Shown here one piece after another: positions 8,545 through 16,835 of a stretch of DNA of 64,000 nucleotides (position 1 is its first letter; every line of letters begins with the position of its first letter). The notes beneath the pieces are model-generated. The model searched no databases, was not told the DNA's origin, and saw only the letters and a program-made list of their open reading frames with translations. Position numbers and translations under genes: made by a program. Origin of the DNA: Thermopolyspora sp040678635 (GTDB taxonomy: Bacteria > Actinomycetota > Actinomycetes > Streptosporangiales > Streptosporangiaceae); assembly GCF_040678635.1 (NCBI RefSeq), contig NZ_JBFATZ010000011.1:62001-126000 (forward strand), written 5' to 3'.

Positions 8545-9852
8545 ATGAGGCGGGCGGCCGAGCGGACCCCCGCCCATCGCGACCGCTACGTCGATCTGCT
8601 GCGGGCCGTCGCGATCACGGCGGTGGTGCTCGGGCACTGGCTGGCCGTGCACGTGACCTACGACGGGGGGTTCGAGGGCGGCAGCGTCCTTGAGACGGTC
8701 GCGTGGACGCGGCCGCTGACCTGGCTGTTCCAGGTGATGCCGATCTTCTTCCTGGTCGGGGGGTACGCCAACGCGGCGTCGCTGGCCTCGTACCGGGGGC
8801 GGGGCGGGAACGCGGTGGAGTGGACGCTTCGCCGTACCGGGAGGCTGGTCCGGCCCACCGCGGCGCTGCTGGCGGTGCTCACGGCGGCGGCGCTCGCGGC
8901 GCGGGCGGCGGGCGTGGATCCGGGGCTGGGCGGGACCGCGGTGTGGCTGGCGGGGATTCCGCTGTGGTTCCTGGTGGCCTACATCGCCGTGGTCGTGCTC
9001 ACCTCGGTGATGTACGGCGCGCACCGGCGGTTCGGCCTGGCGGTTCCCGTGGGCCTCGCGGCGCTGGTTGGGGTCGGCGATCTGGCGAGACTGGGGGCGG
9101 GCGTGCCGTACGTGGGCGACGCCAACTACCTGTTCGCGTGGCTCGCCGTGCATCAGCTCGGCATCGCCTGGCGGGACGGGCGGCTGCCCGCGCGGCGCGC
9201 GGTGGCGTTGCCGATGGCGGGGCTCGGGCTGGTCGCGCTGACGGGGCTGACCGTGGCGGGGCCGTACCCGGTCAGCATGGTGGGCATCCCGGGGGAGGAG
9301 ATCCAGAACACCTCGCCGCCCACCCTGGCGCTGCTGGCGCTGGCCGTGACGCAGACCGGGATCGCGCTGCTGCTGCATGACGCCGGGAACCGGTGGCTGC
9401 GGCGCGTGCGGCCGTGGACGGCGGTCGTCGCGGTCAACTCGGTGATTATGACGTTGTTCCTGTGGCACATGTCGGCCCTGGTCATCGGGGTCCTCGCCCT
9501 GCACGCCGCAGGGCTGCTGCCCCAGGCCGCCCCCGGCTCGCCGTACTGGCTGCTGCTGCGCCTGCCCTGGCTCGGCGTGCTCGCCCTGATCCTCGCGGGC
9601 CTGGTGGCGGTGTTCGGGCGGGTCGAGCGGCGGACCGGGCCGCTTCCGGCGCCCGGGAGCGCCGCCGGGCCCGTGCCGTTCGTCCTCACCCTGGCGGGCG
9701 CGGCGGGGGCGCTCGGCGGCATCCTCGCCGTCGCCGTGGCCGGACCGGGCGATCACGGACCGGCCGGATTGTCCACGCCGGGGCTGGTCGCCTTCTTCGC
9801 CGGCGCGGCCGTCCTCCGGTTCACGCGGTGGCGGTATCGGGGCGCCCAATGA
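8545..9852 (+). CDS. Acyltransferase-3 family membrane protein
   Basis: A 435-aa polytopic protein of the acyltransferase-3 family, which moves acyl groups onto sugars, lipids or small molecules at the membrane. The family signature is at the N terminus: RYVDLLRAVAITAVVLGHW, containing the catalytic-type His (residue 32) at the end of helix 1. About ten further hydrophobic segments follow, including FFLVGGYANAAS and NSVIMTLFLWHMS. Substrate unknown. The gene starts 44 bp after hisF but has a weak ribosome-binding site and opens the accessory block. It may be in the his transcript or separate. Confidence 0.85.
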   Translation: MRRAAERTPAHRDRYVDLLRAVAITAVVLGHWLAVHVTYDGGFEGGSVLETVAWTRPLTWLFQVMPIFFLVGGYANAASLASYRGRGGNAVEWTLRRTGRLVRPTAALLAVLTAAALAARAAGVDPGLGGTAVWLAGIPLWFLVAYIAVVVLTSVMYGAHRRFGLAVPVGLAALVGVGDLARLGAGVPYVGDANYLFAWLAVHQLGIAWRDGRLPARRAVALPMAGLGLVALTGLTVAGPYPVSMVGIPGEEIQNTSPPTLALLALAVTQTGIALLLHDAGNRWLRRVRPWTAVVAVNSVIMTLFLWHMSALVIGVLALHAAGLLPQAAPGSPYWLLLRLPWLGVLALILAGLVAVFGRVERRTGPLPAPGSAAGPVPFVLTLAGAAGALGGILAVAVAGPGDHGPAGLSTPGLVAFFAGAAVLRFTRWRYRGAQ

Positions 9853-9945
9853 CCTGCCGGAAATGTACGGCTATGCACCCATTTATAGTCGCGGCAGCGT
9901 TCACAGGCGGGGCGCGCACGGCCGTACGAGATCGAGGAGGCCCGA

Positions 9946-11193
9946 GTGGTCGGCGTCGAAACGGGTGAGCCGGGCGAGGGTCCGCTGGCCGGGCTGCGGG
10001 TGGTGGAGGTCTCGACGTTCGTGGCGGCGCCGCTCGGCGGGATGACGCTCGCCCAGCTCGGGGCCGACGTCATCCGGGTGGACCCGATCGGCGGGGCCCC
10101 CGACCACACGCGCTGGCCGCTCGCCCCATCCGGCGTGAGCCTGTACTGGACAGGGCTGAACAAGGGCAAACGCTCCCTCTGCGCCGACCTGCGGTCGCCG
10201 GAGGGCCGGGAACTCGTCACCCGGCTGATCACCGAGTCGGGCCCCGACGGCGGCATCGTGCTCACCAACGCCACCGGCCGATCGTGGCTGAGCGGCGAGA
10301 CGCTCGCCGAGCGCCGCCCCGACCTGATCCACCTGCAGATCACCGGTCACCGCGACGGCGGCGCGGCGGTCGACTACACCGTGAACGCGGCCGTCGGCTT
10401 CCCCCTGGTCACCGGCCCGGAGGGGCACGCGGAGCCGGTCAACCACGTGCTCCCGGCCTGGGACATCGCGTGCGGCCTGTACGCGGCCCTCGGCATCCTC
10501 GCCGCCGAACGGCGGCGGCGGGCGACCGGCGAGGGCCGGCTGATGCGGGTGGCGCTGCACGACGTGGCCCTCGCCATGGCGGGAAACCTCGGATTCCTCG
10601 CCGAGGCGCAGGTCAACGGCGTCAACCGTCCCCGCCTCGGCAACCACCTGTACGGCGGGTTCGGCCGCGACTTCGTCACCCGGGACGGCCACCGCCTGAT
10701 GGTGGTGGCGCTCACCGCGCGGCACTGGCGCGACCTCGTCGAGGCGACCGGGATCGGGGAGGCCGTCGCCGCGCTCGAACGGGCGCTGAACGCGGACTTC
10801 TCCGCCGAGGGCGACCGGTACGCCTACCGGGAGGTGCTCGCGGGCCTGGTGGGCCGATGGTTCGCCGAGCACGACCTGGCCCGGATCGAGGAGCGGCTGC
10901 GCGGCGCCTCGTTCCTGTGGTCGCGCTACCGCACCTTCACCGACCTGGTCGGCGAGGGCGGCGGCGAACTGCGGGCCAACCCGCTGATGGCGGTCGTGGA
11001 CCAGCCCGGCGTCGGCCCGTACCTCGCGCCCGGCTCGCCGATCGCGGCGCTCCCCGACGCGTCGCGGACGGTCGTGCGCGCCCCCGTGCTCGGCGAGCAC
11101 ACCGGCGAGATCCTGCGCGGCCTCGGCCTGAACGAGGACAAGATCGCCGACCTGCGGGCGCGCGGCGTCGTGTTCGCGCCGCAGGAGGTCTGA
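9946..11193 (+). CDS. CaiB/BaiF (class III) CoA-transferase
   Basis: A 415-aa class III CoA-transferase, which moves CoA between carboxylic acids through an aspartyl thioester. Seen: GLRVVEVSTFVAAPL near the N terminus, GADVIRVDP, NKGKRSLCADL, and Asp173 in LPAWDIACG at the place of the catalytic Asp. GTG 9946 has GAGGAGG upstream at good spacing. The acyl-CoA dehydrogenase gene follows 108 bp downstream on the same strand. The pair probably activates and then oxidises an organic acid, but the substrate is not readable. Confidence 0.9.
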   Translation: MVGVETGEPGEGPLAGLRVVEVSTFVAAPLGGMTLAQLGADVIRVDPIGGAPDHTRWPLAPSGVSLYWTGLNKGKRSLCADLRSPEGRELVTRLITESGPDGGIVLTNATGRSWLSGETLAERRPDLIHLQITGHRDGGAAVDYTVNAAVGFPLVTGPEGHAEPVNHVLPAWDIACGLYAALGILAAERRRRATGEGRLMRVALHDVALAMAGNLGFLAEAQVNGVNRPRLGNHLYGGFGRDFVTRDGHRLMVVALTARHWRDLVEATGIGEAVAALERALNADFSAEGDRYAYREVLAGLVGRWFAEHDLARIEERLRGASFLWSRYRTFTDLVGEGGGELRANPLMAVVDQPGVGPYLAPGSPIAALPDASRTVVRAPVLGEHTGEILRGLGLNEDKIADLRARGVVFAPQEV

Positions 11194-11222
11194 CCGGCAC
11201 GCCGCCGACGAGGGCCGGCCGC

Positions 11223-11281
11223 GCCGGGACAAGCGCCGGGACAAGCGCCGGGGAAAGCTCGGGACAAAGCGCCGGGAAAGC
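11223..11281 (+). repeat. 12-bp tandem repeat, about five units
   Basis: Units of GCCGGGACAAGC: two exact copies, then three that vary (one is 11 bp), followed by further decayed copies up to the ribosome-binding site at about 11295. It fills the gap between the CoA-transferase and acyl-CoA dehydrogenase genes. Confidence 0.8.
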
Positions 11282-11301
11282 GCAAGGGAAAGGGGACGCA
11301 C

Positions 11302-12495
11302 ATGGGCCGGCTCGCACGCACACCCGGGCTCACCGACGTACAGCAGGAGATCATCGCCACCGTCCGGGCCTTCGTCGACCGGGAGATCCTCCCGGTGGTC
11401 CGGCGCCTGGAGCACGACGACGAGTACCCGCAGGCGATCGTCGACGGCATGCGCGAGATGGGGCTGTTCGGCCTGACCATCCCCGAGGAGTACGGCGGGC
11501 TCGGCGAGTCGCTGCTCACCTACGCCCTGGTGGTCGAGGAGATCTCCCGGGGCTGGATGAGCGTGTCGGGCATCATCAACACCCACTTCATCGTCGCGTA
11601 CCTGCTGGCCCGGCACGGCACCCCCGAGCAGCGGCGGCGGCTGCTGCCGCGCATGGCCACCGGCGAGGTGCGCGGCGCGTTCTCGATGTCGGAGCCGGGC
11701 TGCGGGTCGGACGTCTCCGCCATCACCACGCGGGCCGTGCGGGACGGCGACGACTACGTGATCCACGGCCAGAAGATGTGGCTCACCAACGGCGCGACGG
11801 CGAACCTCGTCGCCGTGCTGGTGAAGACCGACGAGGGCGCCGAATCGGTCTACCGCAACATGACCACGCTCCTGGTCGAGAAACGCACCGGCTTCGGCGA
11901 GGTCGAGCCCGGCCTCACCGTCCCCGGAAAGATCGACAAGATGGGCTACAAGGGCGTCGACACCACCGAGCTCGTCTTCGACGGCCACCGCGTCCCGGCC
12001 GGCAATGTGCTCGGCGTCGTCCCGGGCCGGGGCTTCTACCAGATGATGGACGGCGTCGAGGTCGGCCGCGTCAACGTCGCCGCCCGCGGCTGCGGCGTCG
12101 CCCTGCGCGCCTTCGAACTCGCCGTGCGGTACGCCCAGCAGCGCCGTACGTTCGGCAAACGCATCGCCGACCACCAGGCGGTGCTGTTCCGCCTCGCCGA
12201 CATGGCGACCAAGGTCGAGGCCGCCCACCAGATGATGGTCATGGCCGCGCGGCGCAAGGACTCCGGCGAGCGCAACGACCTCGAAGCCGGCATGGCGAAG
12301 TACCTCGCCGCGGAGTACTGCCGCGACGTCGTCGAGGAGTCGTTCCGCATCCACGGCGGCTACGGCTACTCCACCGAGTACGAGATCGAGCGCCTCTACC
12401 GCGAGGCCCCGATGCTCCTGATCGGCGAGGGCACCGCCGACATCCAGCGCATGATCATCGGCCGCCGCCTGCTGGAGGAGTACGGCCTGCGCTGA
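11302..12495 (+). CDS. Acyl-CoA dehydrogenase
   Basis: A 397-aa FAD-dependent acyl-CoA dehydrogenase. N-terminal helical domain to about residue 115, then the FAD-binding SEPGCGSD and MWLTNG strands, and a C-terminal helical domain ending in GEGTADIQ. Glu376 in that motif is at the position of the catalytic base of short/medium-chain enzymes. QQRRTFGK and RIHGGYGYS are further family marks. ATG 11302 follows the purine-rich run AAGGGAAAGGGG. Electrons would pass to ETF, which is not encoded here. Paired with the class III CoA-transferase upstream. Confidence 0.94.
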   Translation: MGRLARTPGLTDVQQEIIATVRAFVDREILPVVRRLEHDDEYPQAIVDGMREMGLFGLTIPEEYGGLGESLLTYALVVEEISRGWMSVSGIINTHFIVAYLLARHGTPEQRRRLLPRMATGEVRGAFSMSEPGCGSDVSAITTRAVRDGDDYVIHGQKMWLTNGATANLVAVLVKTDEGAESVYRNMTTLLVEKRTGFGEVEPGLTVPGKIDKMGYKGVDTTELVFDGHRVPAGNVLGVVPGRGFYQMMDGVEVGRVNVAARGCGVALRAFELAVRYAQQRRTFGKRIADHQAVLFRLADMATKVEAAHQMMVMAARRKDSGERNDLEAGMAKYLAAEYCRDVVEESFRIHGGYGYSTEYEIERLYREAPMLLIGEGTADIQRMIIGRRLLEEYGLR

Positions 12496-12533
12496 CCGCG
12501 GCCCGTCCCGCCTTACGGCCGGCCCCGCCGGCG

Positions 12534-12677
12534 CCGTACCGGATCGGCGATGCCGACGTGCACGCCTGGCGCGCGCGATTCGTCCGGCTGGCGCCGACCT
12601 GGCCCGCTTGCTCGCCTTCCGGGGCCGTCACCGCCGCCGAGCGCCTCGAACCGGCTCCGCACCCGTCCGCGGTGTGA
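12534..12677 (+). pseudogene. Possible remnant of a phosphopantetheinyl transferase
   Basis: The plus strand reads PYRIGDADVHAWRARF, the style of the N terminus of Sfp-type 4'-phosphopantetheinyl transferases. The similarity then moves to another frame (RPAGADLARLLA) and back (AVTAAERL) before a stop at 12677. About 48 codons remain of a normal 220-250, and no downstream catalytic motifs were found. I read it as a frameshifted, truncated remnant. The match is from memory of the family, so it stays tentative. Confidence 0.35.
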
Positions 12678-12806
12678 CGCCCGAGGGGCGTCGCCCCGCC
12701 GTCTTGTAAGATCGCCCCCACTGACGGTCGCGGGTGTCAGCGAACATTCACAGCGGGGTGCACTCGGGGACGGGCGGCCGACGCCGCCTCGACCGGTGCC
12801 GCGGGG

Positions 12807-12878
12807 GTGAGGCCGATGGACGCCGCGGGGGAGAGGCCGATGGACGCCGCGAGGGAGAGGCCGATGAACGAGGTGCCG
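12807..12878 (+). repeat. Three 24-bp units each carrying a ribosome-binding site and ATG
   Basis: Units at 12807-12830, 12831-12854 and 12855-12878. Each contains GAGGCCGATG with a purine run just before an in-frame ATG (12816, 12840, 12864). The first two units are nearly identical; the third diverges after its ATG. Because the unit is 24 bp, all three ATGs share one frame. Confidence 0.85.
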
Positions 12879-13982
12879 GCGACGCGGATGGAGCCGTCGG
12901 AGGAGGCGGCGAGCGGGCATCCGCTCTACGACCTTCCGCTGCGCGAGTGGCGGCCGGTGCCGCGGGTGCGGGTGCCGGTCACCCACGTGCCCCGCCCGAG
13001 CTTCCCCGTCATCGACGCGCACAACCATCTGGGCCGGTGGCTCAGCTCGGACGGCGACTGGATGGTCCCCGACCCGGCCGCGCTCGTCGAGACGATGGAC
13101 GCGGCGGGGGTCCGGGCGATCATCAACCTGGACGGGCGATGGGGGGCCGAGCTGGAGGCCAACCTGGAGCGCTACGACCGGGCGCATCCGGGGCGTTTCG
13201 CCACCTTCTGCCACATCGACTGGGATGAGCTGAGCCGTCCGGGGTTCGGCGAGCGCATCGCCGCCCACCTCGCCGAGTGCGCCGCCATGGGCGCCAAGGG
13301 GCTGAAGGTGTGGAAGGACCTCGGCCTGGAGCGCCGCGACCACCGGGGCGAGTTGGTCCTGCTCGACGACGAGCGCCTGTCCCCGGTGTGGCCGGCCGCG
13401 GCGGAGGCGGGCCTGCCGGTCTGGGTGCACTCGGCCGACCCGGTCGCGTTCTTCGAGCCGGTCGACGAGCGCAACGAGCTGCTGGAACTGCTGCTGCGCT
13501 ACCCGCAGTGGTCGTTCGCCGACCCGAGGTTCCCCCGGTTCGAGCGGCTGATGGAGGCGCTGGAGACGGTCGTGGCCCGCAACCCCGGGACGACCTTCGT
13601 CGGCGTGCACGTCGGCTGCCACTCCGAGGACCTCGCCCGGGTCGGCCGCATGCTCGACCGCTACCCCAACTTCCACATCGACATCGCCGCCCGGCTCGCC
13701 GAGCTGGGCCGCCGGCCGCGGGCCACCCGGGAGTTGATCCTCCGCCACCCCGATCGGGTCCTGTTCGGCACCGACCACTTCCCGCCCGACGCCGACGCGT
13801 ACGCGCTGCACTACCGCTTCCTGGAGACGGCCGACGAGCACTTCCCCCACGACGTCTCCGGGTCGCAGCTCGGCGGGCGGTGGATGATCTCCGCCGTGGA
13901 CCTGCCGCCGGAGGTCCTGCGCCGGGTCTACGCGGACAACGCCGCCCGGCTGGTTCCCTCGCTGGCCCCGGCCCTGGGCTGA
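12807..13982 (+). CDS. Amidohydrolase-2 family metal-dependent hydrolase
   Basis: A TIM-barrel hydrolase or decarboxylase of the amidohydrolase-2 (ACMSD-like) family, 391 aa from GTG 12807. Metal ligands seen are His72 and His74 (DAHNHLG), His208 (WVHSAD), His268 (GVHVGCHSED) and Asp323 (LFGTDHF). The true start is ambiguous: GTG 12807, ATG 12816, 12840 and 12864 are all in frame and each ATG has a purine-rich site in front, because the cassette is triplicated. The shortest form loses only repeat-encoded residues. The gene faces a glutamine-synthetase homologue 16 bp away. Fungal FluG carries these two domains in one protein. Confidence 0.88.
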   Translation: MRPMDAAGERPMDAARERPMNEVPATRMEPSEEAASGHPLYDLPLREWRPVPRVRVPVTHVPRPSFPVIDAHNHLGRWLSSDGDWMVPDPAALVETMDAAGVRAIINLDGRWGAELEANLERYDRAHPGRFATFCHIDWDELSRPGFGERIAAHLAECAAMGAKGLKVWKDLGLERRDHRGELVLLDDERLSPVWPAAAEAGLPVWVHSADPVAFFEPVDERNELLELLLRYPQWSFADPRFPRFERLMEALETVVARNPGTTFVGVHVGCHSEDLARVGRMLDRYPNFHIDIAARLAELGRRPRATRELILRHPDRVLFGTDHFPPDADAYALHYRFLETADEHFPHDVSGSQLGGRWMISAVDLPPEVLRRVYADNAARLVPSLAPALG

Positions 13983-13998
13983 GCCCCGCGCGCCCGGG

Positions 13999-15408
13999 TC
14001 AGAACACCCGGAAGTGGTGGAACGCCTCGAAGGCGGCGTCCTCGGCGGCGAAGTCCTTCGCCTCGGAGCGCTTGACCGCCAGATAGGCGTTGCGGCGCAG
14101 CGGCCCGAGGGCCTCCATGAGCAGTTCGTCCGCCTCGAGGGCGTCGAGCGCCTCGTCGAGGGTGGCGGGCAGCCGGTGCGCCCCGAGGCGGGTGCGCTCG
14201 GCCTCGGACAGCGTGGCCGGGTCGACGTCGACGGCCTCGCCCGGGTCGAGCCCGCGGCGGATGCCGTCGAGCCCCGCGTGGATGACCGCCCCGAGCGACA
14301 GGTACGGGTTCGCCGACGAGTCCGAGGGTTTGATCTCCAGGTTCGTCGAGGCGGCGACGCTGCCCGCCATCGGGGAGCAGATCCGGATCGGGGCCTCGCG
14401 GTTGTCCATGCCGTAGCAGTTGTAGGCGCTCGCCCACATGCGCGGGGCCAGCCGCCGGTAGCTGTTCACGGTGCCGCAGGTGAGGGCGACCAGGGCGGGC
14501 AGGTGGTGCCGCACCCCGGCGATGAAGCGGTACGCCAGCGGGGACAGGCCGTACCGGTCCGACGCGTCGCTGAACAGGTTGTGCTGGTGCTTTCGGTCCC
14601 ATAGGGAGACGTGCAGGTGGCAGCCGTTGCCCGCCTGGTCGGGGATCGGCTTGGGCGCCAGCGAGGCCCACATCGCCATCCGCAACGCGACCCCGCGCAC
14701 CGTCTCCCGGTAGATCACCTGGCGGTCGGCGGCGAAGAGGGCGGGCGCGTACCGGATCGACAGCTCCTGCTGCCCGTGCCCCAGCTCGGGGTAGTAGTGC
14801 TCGACCCCCAGCCCCTGGCTCTGCAGCGTGCGCACCAGCTTGATCGCGAAATCGTGGGCCTGGTCGAATCCCGTGGTGGCGTAGCAGAGGCTGTCGTCGA
14901 TCGGGACGAGCCGGTCGGGGCCGCCGGCCGGGTCGGGCAGGCGCCGGCCGAGGGTGAACTCCGGCTCGAACGCCGCGATCATGGCGTACCCTTCGGCCTC
15001 CAGCTCGGCGACGGCGTCCTTGAGGAACGTGCGCGGGCAGGCCGCCCAGGGCGAGCCGTCCAGCTCGCGCAGGTCGCAGATCATGGACGCCGCCCCCGGC
15101 GCGTACGGCAGCGGCACGAAGGTCGCCGGATCGGGCACCAGGCGGATCTCACCGACCGGGCCCATGCCCGCCACCTCCTGCAGGTGGTCGAGCATGGACA
15201 TGGCCATCATCGCCACGGTGTGCCCGATTCCGGTGCGCATCCGCTCGGCGAGGCGGGGGCGGGAGGCGGCCTTCCCGCGGATCACGCCGCCGTGATCCAC
15301 GTACAGGAACCGGATCAAATCGATGCCCTCGACCTCGACGCGTTCCAGTATCCGGCGCGCCTCGTAGCCGAGGGCCTGCGGCTTACCGGTCGAGTCGCGA
15401 TCTGTCAC
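13999..15408 (-). CDS. Glutamine synthetase-like ligase (possible gamma-glutamylpolyamine synthetase)
   Basis: A 469-aa member of the glutamine synthetase family (glutamate + ATP + amine to gamma-glutamylamide). Metal and substrate residues seen: Glu148 and Glu150 (FEPEF), Glu208 and Glu215 (YYPELGHGQQE), His264/His266 (NGCHLHVS), Arg318-Arg319 and Glu358 (LEIKPSDSSANPY). The usual adenylylation Tyr motif near the end is absent; VDVDPATLS stands there. This looks like the GlnA2/GlnA3/PuuA group rather than the ammonia-assimilating GlnA. A polyamine importer 9 kb away makes polyamine glutamylation a fair hypothesis, not a proof. GTG 15408 is the start. Confidence 0.88.
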   Translation of the reverse strand: MTDRDSTGKPQALGYEARRILERVEVEGIDLIRFLYVDHGGVIRGKAASRPRLAERMRTGIGHTVAMMAMSMLDHLQEVAGMGPVGEIRLVPDPATFVPLPYAPGAASMICDLRELDGSPWAACPRTFLKDAVAELEAEGYAMIAAFEPEFTLGRRLPDPAGGPDRLVPIDDSLCYATTGFDQAHDFAIKLVRTLQSQGLGVEHYYPELGHGQQELSIRYAPALFAADRQVIYRETVRGVALRMAMWASLAPKPIPDQAGNGCHLHVSLWDRKHQHNLFSDASDRYGLSPLAYRFIAGVRHHLPALVALTCGTVNSYRRLAPRMWASAYNCYGMDNREAPIRICSPMAGSVAASTNLEIKPSDSSANPYLSLGAVIHAGLDGIRRGLDPGEAVDVDPATLSEAERTRLGAHRLPATLDEALDALEADELLMEALGPLRRNAYLAVKRSEAKDFAAEDAAFEAFHHFRVF

Positions 15409-15476
15409 CCTGCCTGACTAGCACGTCGGGCGCGGGCGGGGAAGAAGTCACGGGAAAAAAGCCGGTCAGAAAAGGA

Positions 15477-15641
15477 TCACCTCGCGAAGACCTGGGAGAA
15501 GAACGTGGCCAAGGAGTTGGCTCCGCCCGCCACACCGTCGAACACGCCCCGCACCGCGTCGGCCGCGACGGCCGGCCGAGTGTAGAGGAAGAAGACGACG
15601 AACGCGATGGCCAGGTACGTGAGGACCTTCTTGACCTGCAT
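15477..15641 (-). CDS. Small single-helix membrane protein
   Basis: A 54-aa protein with a basic start (MQVKKV), one transmembrane helix (about residues 6-22, YLAIAFVVFFLYT) and an Ala/Gly/Asn-rich tail containing GGANSLATFF. I chose ATG 15641 over an upstream in-frame start because AGGAGG lies 6 nt before it. Similar small proteins with a VKKVLTYLA start are common in actinomycetes, but I know no function. It lies 68 bp upstream of the glutamine-synthetase-like gene on the same strand and may be transcribed with it. Confidence 0.72.
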   Translation of the reverse strand: MQVKKVLTYLAIAFVVFFLYTRPAVAADAVRGVFDGVAGGANSLATFFSQVFAR

Positions 15642-16052
15642 AGGGGGCCTCCTGCGGATCATTCCTGGTATTCATACCCGGATTAAGCCGTTATGCGCAT
15701 TTTCCAATGTCGGGCTGGGAGGGGTGCCCGCTCCCGCCGCCTCCGCGCCGCGCCCCCTCCGAGGAGAGGCTAACATCCGCTCTCCGGGCTCCCATGCCGC
15801 CCGCCCATCTACCAATGTGCCTCATGTACGGCCCGCCCGCCCGGCCTTCCCCCAGGAAAGCATGTGACCTTTCGCACCTAATGCCGGAATTGTTTGCCAG
15901 AGAACGCTTCGGAAAACTCCTGGTAAAAGGGCTATTCCAGCATTTCTCCTGGTCATCGACGTTCCGGGCCCCGCACCGCCGGATCCCCGGGCGTCGGCGG
16001 CACGCCGCTCACGGCGTCCCCACCGTGTCCTACCGGGTCCCCACCGGGCCCT
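15642..16052. other. Gene-free stretch
   Basis: No coding frame with believable composition. Positions 15660-15720 and 15875-15960 are locally AT-rich for this genome and could hold promoters, but I see no clear -35/-10 pair. The right edge passes into a tandem duplication. Confidence 0.6.
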
Positions 16053-16213
16053 TGCGGATGTCGCCACGGAGATGCCCGTGGATTTCACCACGTGCCCGCC
16101 GACTCCTGGCCGGTGTCACGTCGTCCTGGCTCCGGCCCCCGGCCGTTGGCTGCGCGCCGCTCACAACATCCCGGCCGCGCCTCTGCGGATGTCGCCACGG
16201 AGATGCCCGTGGA
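16053..16213 (+). repeat. 131-bp imperfect tandem duplication
   Basis: A 30-bp exact repeat beginning TGCGGATGTCGCCACGGAGA occurs at 16053-16082 and 16184-16213. Flanks on both sides align imperfectly, for example GCACGCCGCTCAC with TGCGCGCCGCTCAC, so the duplicated unit is about 131 bp. The right copy encodes the C terminus of the AmaP-like protein; the left copy lies beyond its stop. Confidence 0.85.
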
Positions 16214-16835
16214 CGTCCGCACCACGTGCTCGCTGACCCGGGGCCGGTGCCACGTCGGCCCCGCCCCGGTTCCGCGTCAGCCCGGTCTCCCCGGCCAGCC
16301 GCAGGCGGACCACCGTGGGCAGCTTGCCGAGCGTCGGTGTGCTACGCGGCCCCGGCACCGCCCGCCCGAGAAACGTCGGCAGATCGCCGATCCGGGCGAC
16401 CCCGCGTACGGTGAGCCGCAGATCCAGCCACGGCGCGCCGGGCGCGCCGCGCAGGACCGCCCGTACGCGCCGGACCTCCGGATGACCGCCCACCCGCGCC
16501 GCGATCATCCGCCCCACGGGCGCGCCCGGCACCTCCGACAGACCCGGCGGCCCCGACCTCAGCCGGACCCGCCGCGCCCGATCGCCCCGCAGCAGCCAGG
16601 ACAACCACCACACTCCGGCCACCACCAGCAGGAATCCTCCTGCCGCCATCGCAGGCCAGAACCACAGGCGATCCCGCGCGAAGTCCGCGAGATCCCCGCC
16701 CACCACCGGCCGCGCCGCCTGCCCGGCCCCGAAGACCCCCATTCCCCGCAGCAGCGCGCCACCGCCCAGCGTCCACAGCAGCAGTCCCGTCAACGCCAGC
16801 CCCGTCCGGTTGACCGCCGCGCGTCCCCGGCTCAT
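16161..16835 (-). CDS. AmaP-like alkaline shock membrane anchor protein
   Basis: A 224-aa protein with two transmembrane helices (about residues 9-33 and 54-78) followed by a cytoplasmic alpha/beta domain containing DLRLTVRGVARIGDLP. This matches AmaP-type anchors that hold Asp23 proteins at the membrane under envelope stress. ATG 16835 overlaps the stop of the upstream gene by ATGA. The C terminus is Arg/Gly-rich and encoded by one copy of a 131-bp duplication, so the last 30 residues may be recent. No intact asp23 gene is visible nearby. Confidence 0.68.
   Translation of the reverse strand: MSRGRAAVNRTGLALTGLLLWTLGGGALLRGMGVFGAGQAARPVVGGDLADFARDRLWFWPAMAAGGFLLVVAGVWWLSWLLRGDRARRVRLRSGPPGLSEVPGAPVGRMIAARVGGHPEVRRVRAVLRGAPGAPWLDLRLTVRGVARIGDLPTFLGRAVPGPRSTPTLGKLPTVVRLRLAGETGLTRNRGGADVAPAPGQRARGADVHGHLRGDIRRGAAGML

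Noticed and set aside
7846..9849. A 667-codon minus-strand frame across hisF and the acyltransferase gene
   Set aside because: It spans two unrelated, intact genes on the other strand and is Arg/Pro/His-rich, as shadows are.
13999..15408. Main ammonia-assimilating glutamine synthetase GlnA
   Set aside because: The adenylylation Tyr motif is missing, and the gene is far from glnE, glnD or a second gln gene.
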